DNA of 5,200 nt, taken from assembly GCA_004553405.1 (NCBI GenBank), contig SFLO01000070.1:1-5200 (forward strand), written 5' to 3'. A program made the translations under genes and the position numbers. Source of the DNA: Coriobacteriaceae bacterium. GTDB lineage: Bacteria > Actinomycetota > Coriobacteriia > Coriobacteriales > QAMH01. Below are positions 1 through 5,200 of this stretch, piece by piece. Numbering within the stretch: position 1 is the stretch's first letter; each line of letters opens with the position of its first letter. Under the pieces are notes generated by a model. It did not search any database. It was not told where the DNA came from and was given only the letters and a program-made list of their open reading frames with translations.

Positions 1-236
1 TGTCCGGCGTCGCCCCCGCCCAGGCTTCAGACGAGCAGGCAAGCCACATCTTCATCGAGTGGTTCCGCGAGCTCAACGCCGCCTTGGGAATCCCCGACAA
101 GCTCGAGGGAATATGCGAGGAGGATATTCCCGCCATGGCCGCCAAGGCAGATGTCGAGGGAAATCCGCTGTACCCTGTCCCCGTGCTCATGGACGCGCGC
201 GAGCTCGAAGCGGTCTACCGCAAGGTCATGGCCTAG
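1..236 (+). CDS. Iron-containing alcohol dehydrogenase, C-terminal fragment
   Basis: The frame is open from the left edge (first full codon at 3) to a TAG at 234-236, giving the last 77 residues of a protein that starts outside the window. The tail, with NPLYPVPVLMDARELEAVY near the end, matches the C-terminus of the butanol dehydrogenase/YqhD-like branch of the iron-containing (group III) alcohol dehydrogenases. In that branch a helix ending in a stretch like MAAKAD is followed by NPLYPVPVLMDA. Such enzymes reduce aldehydes to alcohols, or the reverse, in the cytoplasm using NAD(P)H. The NAD-binding domain and the Asp/His metal ligands would lie upstream, so neither activity nor cofactor choice can be judged here. 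The aldehyde dehydrogenase gene follows 39 bp later on the same strand, which suggests co-transcription. The family call is fairly firm; the substrate is unknown. Confidence 0.85.
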   Translation, partial: SGVAPAQASDEQASHIFIEWFRELNAALGIPDKLEGICEEDIPAMAAKADVEGNPLYPVPVLMDARELEAVYRKVMA

Positions 237-264
237 CCGCCGCGCCCCGTCACTGGCAAGAAGA

Positions 265-270
265 AGGAGG
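265..270 (+). promoter_or_regulatory. Ribosome binding site fixing the GTG start of the aldehyde dehydrogenase
   Basis: A perfect AGGAGG sits 5 bases before the GTG at 276. There is no in-frame ATG near the expected N-terminus, so this site supports the non-ATG start. Confidence 0.8.
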
Positions 271-275
271 CCCCC

Positions 276-1658
276 GTGGCAACCCAAGAGCAGATCGATG
301 GCATCAAGCGCTGTCAGGAGGCGTTCTTCGCCACCGGCGTCACCATCAGCGTCGACTACCGCCTGCAGGCCCTGCGCAGGCTGGAGGCAGTCATCCGCAG
401 GCGCGAGGCCGAGATAGAGGCCGCCATCAAAAGCGACCTCGGGAAGAGTGCCTTCGAAGGCTACATGTGCGAGCTGGGCCTCACCCTGGCCGAGCTCAGC
501 TACCAGCTGAAGCACCTGCGCCGCTGGGCCAAGCCCCAGCGCGTCTCTCCCGACCTGGCCAACTTCCCCAGCAGCTACCGCACCGTGGCCGAGCCCTACG
601 GCGAGGTGCTGGTCATGAGCCCGTGGAACTACCCCTTCCTCCTCACCATCGAGCCCGTCATCGGCGCGGTGGCCGCCGGCAACTGCTGCGTGGTGAAGCC
701 CAGCGCCTACAGCCCCGCGACCTCGGCGCTGATCGCCGAGCTCATCGAGGAGGCCTTCGACCCCGGCCACGTCACCTGCATCCTGGGCGGGCGTGAGGAG
801 AACTCCCTGCTCCTGGAGCAGCGCTGGGACTACATCTTCTTCACCGGCAGCCCCGGCGTGGGCAAGCTCGTTATGGAGAAGGCCAGCCGCTTCCTCACCC
901 CGGTGAGCTTGGAGCTGGGCGGCAAGAGCCCCTGCATCATCGCCGCCGACGCCGACCTCGAGCTGGCGGCCACCCGCTTGGCCTTTGGCAAATGGCTCAA
1001 CGTTGGCCAGACCTGCATCGCGCCCGACTACGTGCTCTGCGACGCCAGCGTGCACGAGCGCTTTGTCGAGCTGCTGAAGGAGAAGACCGCCGCCATGTAC
1101 GGCAGCGACGCCCTGGCCAACCCGGACTACGGCAAGATCGTCAATCGCAAGCACTTCGAGCGCGTGTGCGGCCTCATCGACCCGGCCAAGGTGGTCTACG
1201 GCGGCCGCTGCGACGAGGCCTCGCTCAAGATCGAGCCCACCATCATGACCGGCATCACCGCAGAAGACGCGGTGATGGGGGAGGAGATCTTCGGGCCGCT
1301 CTGCCCCATCATCAAGGTGGACGGCCCCCAGGAGGCCGAGGCCTTCGTCAAGGAGCGCGAGAAGCCGCTGGCCCTCTACCTGTTCACCAAGGATCGCGGC
1401 CTGCAGGAGCGCTTCATGCATCACGTCCCCTTCGGCGGCGGCTGCATCAACGACACCATCGTCCACATCGCCACGAGCAAGATGGGCTTTGGCGGCGTGG
1501 GCAACAGCGGCATGGGGAGCTACCACGGGCGCAAGAGCTTCGAGACCTTCTCGCACACCAAGAGCATACTCAAGAAGCACCGCTGGATCGACCTGCCCAT
1601 GCGCTACCAACCCTACACTGCCGCCAAGGAGCGCCTGGTGAGGCTCTTCCTGCGCTAG
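276..1658 (+). CDS. Aldehyde dehydrogenase, class 3 (ALDH3) type
   Basis: This 460-residue cytoplasmic enzyme should oxidise aldehydes to carboxylic acids with NAD(P)+. The length is normal for the ALDH3 group, which lacks the longer N-terminus of classes 1 and 2. Visible motifs in order are PWNYPF (116-121, with the oxyanion-hole Asn118), KPSA (141-144), FTGSPGVGK in the Rossmann region (189-197), LELGGKSP with the general-base Glu213, NVGQTCIAPDYVL with the catalytic Cys247, and EEIFGP (336-341) for cofactor contact. The C-terminal stretch FGGVGNSGMGSYHGR (405-419) precedes SFETFSHTKSI and is typical of ALDH3. The catalytic set is therefore complete. The one departure is Ala144 where many relatives have Glu (KPSE). 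Pairing with the upstream iron alcohol dehydrogenase suggests an alcohol/aldehyde oxidation or detoxification unit. Chain length and substrate cannot be told from sequence. Confidence 0.95.
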   Translation: MATQEQIDGIKRCQEAFFATGVTISVDYRLQALRRLEAVIRRREAEIEAAIKSDLGKSAFEGYMCELGLTLAELSYQLKHLRRWAKPQRVSPDLANFPSSYRTVAEPYGEVLVMSPWNYPFLLTIEPVIGAVAAGNCCVVKPSAYSPATSALIAELIEEAFDPGHVTCILGGREENSLLLEQRWDYIFFTGSPGVGKLVMEKASRFLTPVSLELGGKSPCIIAADADLELAATRLAFGKWLNVGQTCIAPDYVLCDASVHERFVELLKEKTAAMYGSDALANPDYGKIVNRKHFERVCGLIDPAKVVYGGRCDEASLKIEPTIMTGITAEDAVMGEEIFGPLCPIIKVDGPQEAEAFVKEREKPLALYLFTKDRGLQERFMHHVPFGGGCINDTIVHIATSKMGFGGVGNSGMGSYHGRKSFETFSHTKSILKKHRWIDLPMRYQPYTAAKERLVRLFLR

Positions 1659-1716
1659 CGGGACACCTTGCGCGCGAGCGTGGGCATCGGCTGCGCCTTC
1701 AACGACGCCGCGTGCC

Positions 1717-1744
1717 TTGCACCCCTGCCTCACAGGCGTATAAT
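1717..1744 (+). promoter_or_regulatory. Sigma-70-type promoter of the amino acid transporter operon
   Basis: A -35 box TTGCAC (1717-1722) and a perfect -10 box TATAAT (1739-1744) are separated by 16 bp. The predicted start is near 1751, giving a leader of about 50 nt. The element stands out as AT-rich in a GC-rich background and is placed correctly for the gene at 1801. A short dyad, GTGC-CTT-GCAC (1712-1722), overlaps the -35 box. It could be chance. Confidence 0.8.
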
Positions 1745-1755
1745 GCACAGCACTT

Positions 1756-1773
1756 TAGCGCGGTAGAGCGCTA
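1756..1773 (+). promoter_or_regulatory. Perfect dyad in the operon leader, possible operator or hairpin
   Basis: TAGCGC (1756-1761) and GCGCTA (1768-1773) form a perfect 6-bp inverted repeat around a 6-base centre, at about +5 to +23 from the predicted transcription start. This is a common position for a repressor operator. As RNA it would be a small hairpin ahead of the ribosome binding site. No regulator gene is visible nearby, so the function is inferred. Confidence 0.4.
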
Positions 1774-1783
1774 TATGCTTACG

Positions 1784-1792
1784 AGGGAGAGG
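1784..1792 (+). promoter_or_regulatory. Ribosome binding site of the binding lipoprotein
   Basis: The purine-rich AGGGAGAGG ends 8 bases before the ATG at 1801 and supports that start. Confidence 0.7.
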
Positions 1793-1800
1793 ACCCCACC

Positions 1801-2640
1801 ATGAAGAACCTTACCCGCCGCGGCTTCCTGGGTGCAGGCGCCGCTGCCGCCGCCGTCGCAGCCATGGGCCTTGCTGGTTGCGGTGGCTCCAAGACCGAGC
1901 AGAAGCCCGCTGACAGCGAGGTTTCCCTTGACACCCTGATCGTCGGCTTCGACGCCGCGTACCCGCCCTACGGCTTCGTTGCCGACGACGGCTCCTACAC
2001 CGGCTTCGACCTCGACTTGGCCCAGGCTGTCTGCGAGATGGAGGGCTGGGAGTTCAAGGCCGAGCCCATCGACTGGGACGCCAAGGACGCCCTGCTGGGT
2101 GCCGGCACCATCAACTGCATCTGGAACGGCTTCACCATCGAGGGCCGCGAGGACGAGTACTCCTTCACCGAGCCCTACATGATCAACGCACAGGTTGTCG
2201 TTACCAAGAAGGACGCCGGTATCGCCGCGCTGGCCGACCTCAAGGACAAGATCGTCCTCACCCAGAAGGGCTCTGCCGCACTCGAGGTCCTGCAGGGTGA
2301 CAAGAAGGATGTCGCAGACACCTTCAAGGAGCTCCAGACCATCGCCGACTACAACAACGCCTTCATGCAGCTCGAGTCCGGCGCCGTCGACGCGGTCGCC
2401 TGCGACCTCTCCATCGCCGCATTCCAGATGGCTGCCAAGCCCGACACCTTCACCCAGATCGAGGAGACCCTCTCCGAGGAGCACTACGGCGTCGGCTTCC
2501 TGCTGGGCGATGAGGGCGCTGCCCTGGCAGACAAGATCACCGAGGACCTGCGCAAGCTCAACGACGAGGGTAAGGTCAAGGAGCTGTGCGAGAAGTACGC
2601 CGAGCAGGGCATGGCCTACGAGAACTGGGTTCTCGACTAG
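1801..2640 (+). CDS. Polar amino acid ABC transporter substrate-binding lipoprotein (SBP family 3)
   Basis: This 279-residue protein is the extracellular receptor of the importer encoded just downstream. The N-terminus carries a twin-arginine motif (TRRGFLG, residues 5-11), an Ala-rich hydrophobic segment and a lipobox LAGC with Cys27. It should therefore be a lipid-anchored protein, probably exported folded by Tat. The mature domain begins near residue 45 with LIVGFDAAYPPYGF, followed by GFDLDLAQAV (68-77), the GTINCIWNGFTI stretch (102-113), and Arg116, which by position probably binds the ligand carboxylate. AVDAVACDLSIA (195-206) has Asp202 as the likely amino-group contact. This pattern is typical of family 3 receptors for amino acids such as glutamine, arginine or cystine, but the exact ligand cannot be assigned. 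The gene has its own promoter and leader, and its codons (GGT, GCT, GTT mixed with C-ending ones) differ mildly from its neighbours, which may reflect high expression. Confidence 0.93.
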   Translation: MKNLTRRGFLGAGAAAAAVAAMGLAGCGGSKTEQKPADSEVSLDTLIVGFDAAYPPYGFVADDGSYTGFDLDLAQAVCEMEGWEFKAEPIDWDAKDALLGAGTINCIWNGFTIEGREDEYSFTEPYMINAQVVVTKKDAGIAALADLKDKIVLTQKGSAALEVLQGDKKDVADTFKELQTIADYNNAFMQLESGAVDAVACDLSIAAFQMAAKPDTFTQIEETLSEEHYGVGFLLGDEGAALADKITEDLRKLNDEGKVKELCEKYAEQGMAYENWVLD

Positions 2641-2676
2641 GGTTTCCCCGGCGCTTCACACCAGGCGCTAGCAAGC

Positions 2677-2706
2677 GGCGGGCTGCAGGCTCATCTGCAG
2701 CCCGCC
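2677..2706 (+). other. Strong intercistronic hairpin between receptor and permease genes
   Basis: GGCGGGCTGCAG (2677-2688) pairs perfectly with CTGCAGCCCGCC (2695-2706) around a 6-base loop, 36 bp after the receptor stop codon. The bases that follow are TTCGCGC, not a T-run, so it is not a standard intrinsic terminator. Such hairpins between receptor and permease genes often protect the upstream message from 3' decay or cause partial termination, making the receptor the most abundant component. That role is inferred here. Confidence 0.75.
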
Positions 2707-2763
2707 TTCGCGCACTACGAGGAGGGAAGCTCTCCGTCCTGTGGGAGGTGCCCCGCGAGGGGA

Positions 2764-2781
2764 GCGCCGCGCTTGCGGCGC
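2764..2781 (+). other. Second GC hairpin upstream of the permease
   Basis: GCGCCGC (2764-2770) and GCGGCGC (2775-2781) form a perfect 7-bp stem with a GCTT loop. The neighbouring CCCC-GCGA-GGGG (2751-2762) can form another small stem. No T-run follows. Together with 2677-2706 this makes the 186-bp gap between receptor and permease highly structured as RNA. The gap shows no recognisable -10 box. Confidence 0.45.
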
Positions 2782-2811
2782 CCGCAGGAGGGAAAGCTTC
2801 AGGTTCAACGC

Positions 2812-2818
2812 AAGGAGG
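2812..2818 (+). promoter_or_regulatory. Ribosome binding site fixing the permease start
   Basis: AAGGAGG ends 8 bases before the ATG at 2827. It decides for that start over an in-frame TTG at 2773, which lies in the loop of a GC hairpin and would add 18 charged residues before the first membrane helix. Confidence 0.85.
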
Positions 2819-2826
2819 GAGAGCCC

Positions 2827-3472
2827 ATGGAGCTCTCGGTAATGTTGCAGCTGCTGATCAGCGGCTTGGGGATGACGCTGCAGATCTTCGTCATCACCCT
2901 GGTGGGCGCGCTGCCCCTGGGCGTGCTGGTGGCCCTGGCGCGCATGAGCTCGTTCAAGCCGCTGGCGCTCGTGGCGCGCTTCTTCATCAGCGTGCTGCGC
3001 GGCACACCCCTCATGCTGCAGCTCATGGCGTGGATGTTCTTCCCGTACTACGTCTTTGGGATGAGCCTCACCTCGGACTGGAAGTTCTACGCCTGCGCCA
3101 TCGGCTTCATCCTCAACTACTCCGCCTACTTCGCAGAGATCTACCGCTCCGGCATCCAGAGCATCCCGCGCGGCCAGTACGAGGCCGCGCAGGTGCTGGG
3201 CTACACCAGCACCCAGACCTTCATGTTCATCGTGCTGCCGCAGGTGATCAAGCGCATCCTGCCCGCCATGGGCAACGAGGTCATCGCCTTGATCAAGGAC
3301 ACCTCGCTGGCCTTTGTGTTGGGCGTCATGGAGATGTTCACTCAGGCCAAGGCGATAGCCGCAAGCCAGGTGAGCATGCTGCCTTACCTGATTGCCGCCG
3401 CCATCTACTGGTGCTTCACCCTGGTGGTGGAGTTCATCCTGAGCCGTATCGAGAAGAAGCTGAGCTACTACC

Positions 3473-3480
<8 letters not shown>
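2827..3480 (+). CDS. Polar amino acid ABC transporter permease
   Basis: This 217-residue integral membrane protein forms the channel of the importer, probably as a homodimer because only one permease gene is present. Hydrophobic segments lie near residues 7-38, 45-57, 62-78, 87-103, 155-168 and 184-205, in keeping with the roughly five helices of the His/Glu/Arg/opine permease group. Family landmarks are RGTPLMLQL (58-66), AEIYRSGIQSIPRGQYEAA (103-121) and the EAA loop itself: EAA at 119-121, Gly125, and LP at 137-138. The EAA loop docks on the ATPase. GNEVIALIKDTSLA (149-162) is also typical. The ATG at 2827 is chosen for its strong ribosome binding site. The stop codon overlaps the start of the ATPase gene, so the two should be translated in a coupled way. 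The general function is secure; the substrate is not known. Confidence 0.95.
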
Positions 3481-4276
<796 letters not shown>

Positions 4277-4284
4277 CACGCAAC

Positions 4285-4322
4285 ATGGGACAGTGGGGAC
4301 AGTCCCCGCTGTCCCATTTTTT
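4285..4322 (+). terminator. Intrinsic terminator of the transporter operon
   Basis: ATGGGACAG (4285-4293) pairs with CTGTCCCAT (4309-4317). Inside it GGGGA (4295-4299) pairs with TCCCC (4303-4307), the two parts joined by a T-G wobble, giving a 15-bp stem with a CAG loop. The T-run spans 4317-4322. It begins 8 bp after the ATPase stop codon. Read from the other strand the stem is not followed by a T-run, so it serves the + strand operon and is weaker, if active at all, for the convergent uridine kinase gene. Confidence 0.9.
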
Positions 4323-4327
4323 CGGTC

Positions 4328-4936
4328 TCAGTTCTCGGCGGCGGCGCGGATGCCGGCGGCGAGCACCTGCAGCGCTGCGTCGTCGAGGGCGTCGTTGAGG
4401 ACGATGTCTGCCTTGGCACGCGCCGGCTCCACGTAGAGCATGTGGGCGGGCTTCACGATCTGCTCGTAGTTGCGCTGGGCGTTCTCCAGGCTCCAGCCGC
4501 GCTCACCGCAGTCGCGGCGCAGGCGGCGCTCCAGGCGCGTGGGCTCGTCGACGTCGATGAAGATGCTGAGGTCGACCTGCTCCATGAGCTCGTCGTCTGC
4601 CATGACGAGTATGCCCTCCACCACCACGACGGGCACGGGCTCCACCGTGCGCGCGTGCTCGCAGCGCGTCTGGGTGCAAAAGTCGTAGATGGGAACCTGG
4701 GCGGGCCTGCCGGCGCGCAGCTGCGCCACATGCTCGACGAGCAGGTGGGTGTCGAGTGCTGCCGGCACGTCGAAGTTGTAGGCCGCGCGCTGCTCGGGGC
4801 TCATCCCCGGGGTGTGCTTGTAGTAGTCGTCGTGCGCGATGAAGGCGGCGTCTTCTCCTAAGATCTCCAGCAGCCTACCCGTGAAGGTCGACTTGCCGCT
4901 GCCGCTGCCGCCGCAGACGCTGACCACATAGCTCAT
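4328..4936 (-). CDS. udk: Uridine kinase
   Basis: This 202-residue cytoplasmic enzyme phosphorylates uridine (and usually cytidine) to the monophosphate in pyrimidine salvage. It shows Walker A GGSGSGKST (9-17), DDYYK (36-40), NFDVPAALD (54-62) with the substrate-contacting Asp62 region, VPIYDF (81-86), the VVVVEGIL strand (103-110) and a lid with RLERRLRRDCGERG (134-147). VKPAHMLYVEPARAKADIVLN (161-181) is the usual C-terminal signature. The length is slightly below the usual 205-215 residues, with a short tail after the last strand. The start has a strong GGGAGGAG (4942-4949) 5 bases upstream. It also overlaps the stop of the preceding - strand gene in an ATGA, so it is probably co-transcribed with and coupled to that gene. 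It converges on the amino acid transporter operon with only 51 bp between stop codons. Confidence 0.94.
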   Translation of the reverse strand: MSYVVSVCGGSGSGKSTFTGRLLEILGEDAAFIAHDDYYKHTPGMSPEQRAAYNFDVPAALDTHLLVEHVAQLRAGRPAQVPIYDFCTQTRCEHARTVEPVPVVVVEGILVMADDELMEQVDLSIFIDVDEPTRLERRLRRDCGERGWSLENAQRNYEQIVKPAHMLYVEPARAKADIVLNDALDDAALQVLAAGIRAAAEN

Positions 4937-5200
4937 GAGCGCTCCTCCCGCATCGTGTGCACCGTGCCCTGAAAGGATACGGCTGCGCTGCCGCGCCGGG
5001 CGGGTGGTTCGGCCTCCGAAGCAGTGGGCGAGGGAATACCCGCCACGATCTCCGCCACGGATGGATATAGGCGGCTTTTTCGGAGGGCGGCCAGTGCACC
5101 CGCCTTGGCCTGTTCGTAGGTATAGGGAGATAGTGCGTAGAAGTAGGCCAGCGCGGTCTTTTTGTCCCCCGTGATGGTGATCTCCTCCGGCGCGTTGGGG
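4933..5200 (-). CDS. Unrecognised protein, C-terminal 88 residues
   Basis: On the - strand a frame enters from the right edge (first full codon at 5199) and stays open to TGA at 4935-4933; the N-terminus lies outside the window. The visible part opens with PNAPEEITITGDKKTALAYF, then a probably helical stretch with PYTYEQAKAGALAALRKS (25-42) and LYPSVAEIV (44-52). It ends in a Pro/Ala/Arg/Ser-rich tail that looks disordered. Codon choice is mostly G/C-ending in the first half and less regular in the tail, as expected for a real gene with a loose C-terminus. The stop overlaps the uridine kinase start by 4 bases (ATGA), which argues strongly for a real upstream cistron. The pattern of a small helical domain with YEQAK and YPSVAEI faintly recalls phage-type helicase-loader proteins. 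That is a guess, and I assign no function. Confidence 0.65.
   Translation of the reverse strand, partial: PNAPEEITITGDKKTALAYFYALSPYTYEQAKAGALAALRKSRLYPSVAEIVAGIPSPTASEAEPPARRGSAAVSFQGTVHTMREERS
4942..4949 (-). promoter_or_regulatory. Ribosome binding site of uridine kinase
   Basis: On the - strand GGGAGGAG lies 5 bases before the ATG at 4936, inside the last codons of the upstream gene. It supports the chosen start. Confidence 0.8.

Noticed and set aside
59..796. Arg/Pro-rich + strand frame overlapping the alcohol and aldehyde dehydrogenase genes
   Set aside because: It is out of frame with both real genes, has low-complexity Arg/Gly/Pro composition, and lacks domain features.
1659..1716. 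Terminator after the aldehyde dehydrogenase
   Set aside because: Only an imperfect GGCA...TGCC pairing with an internal loop can be drawn, and no T-run follows.
27..1748. 573-residue open frame on the - strand opposite the aldehyde dehydrogenase
   Set aside because: It mirrors a GC-rich gene in a frame where C/G-ending codons give few stops. The composition is Ala/Gly/Leu/Asp/His-rich without a recognisable domain, and the sense strand has an intact catalytic enzyme.
1775..1804. Nine-codon upstream frame (MLTRERTPP) whose TGA overlaps the receptor ATG
   Set aside because: It has no ribosome binding site of its own and runs through that of the receptor gene. It is most likely chance, although the ATGA overlap was noted.
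2677..2720. Hairpin at 2677-2706 as an intrinsic terminator of the receptor gene
   Set aside because: The following bases are TTCGCGC with no U-tract, and the permease and ATPase genes downstream show no promoter of their own.
2773..2826. TTG start that would extend the permease by 18 residues
   Set aside because: The TTG lies in a GC hairpin, has no ribosome binding site at proper distance, and adds a charged segment unusual for the family. The ATG at 2827 has AAGGAGG 8 bases upstream.
4875..5174. Alternative short frames on both strands at the right edge (4875-5099 -, 4935-5174 +)
   Set aside because: They are out of frame with uridine kinase and with the ATGA-coupled upstream gene, and are rich in Arg/Pro/Trp with no supporting ribosome binding sites.

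Overview
The window is GC-rich bacterial DNA with strong G/C preference at third codon positions, AGGAGG-type ribosome binding sites and tightly packed genes. The Tat-type lipoprotein signal (TRRGFLG followed by LAGC), the iron alcohol dehydrogenase/class 3 aldehyde dehydrogenase pair and the high GC together suggest an anaerobic high-GC Gram-positive, perhaps a member of the Coriobacteriia (Actinomycetota). That placement is an impression from gene style; the window contains no rRNA or other marker that proves it.

Layout. (1) Positions 1-1658, + strand: the last 77 codons of an iron-containing alcohol dehydrogenase, then after 39 bp a complete class 3-type NAD(P)-dependent aldehyde dehydrogenase with a GTG start. 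They look like one operon for alcohol/aldehyde interconversion and aldehyde oxidation. (2) Positions 1659-1800: an intergenic region with a near-consensus sigma-70-type promoter (TTGCAC, 16 bp, TATAAT) and a perfect dyad just after the predicted transcription start. (3) Positions 1801-4276, + strand: a complete polar amino acid ABC importer in the order binding lipoprotein, permease, ATPase. A strong hairpin without a U-tract lies between the binding protein and the permease, and the permease and ATPase genes overlap by 8 bp. A textbook intrinsic terminator closes the operon at 4285-4322. (4) Positions 4328-5200, - strand: uridine kinase, convergent with the transporter operon. It is preceded by the C-terminal part of an unrecognised protein whose stop codon overlaps the kinase start (ATGA).

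How the genes work together. The binding protein captures an amino acid outside the membrane, the permease (probably as a homodimer) carries it across, and the ATPase powers the step. The single promoter, intercistronic hairpin and terminator fit an operon that makes more binding protein than membrane components. Uridine kinase is a separate pyrimidine-salvage gene read from the other strand.

I found no CRISPR array, tRNA, rRNA, transposase gene or clearly new system. The least explained items are the partial gene at the right edge, the nested repeat architecture of the terminator, and the dyad and hairpin elements of the transporter operon. No gene-free stretch exceeds 300 bases; the longest is 2641-2826.
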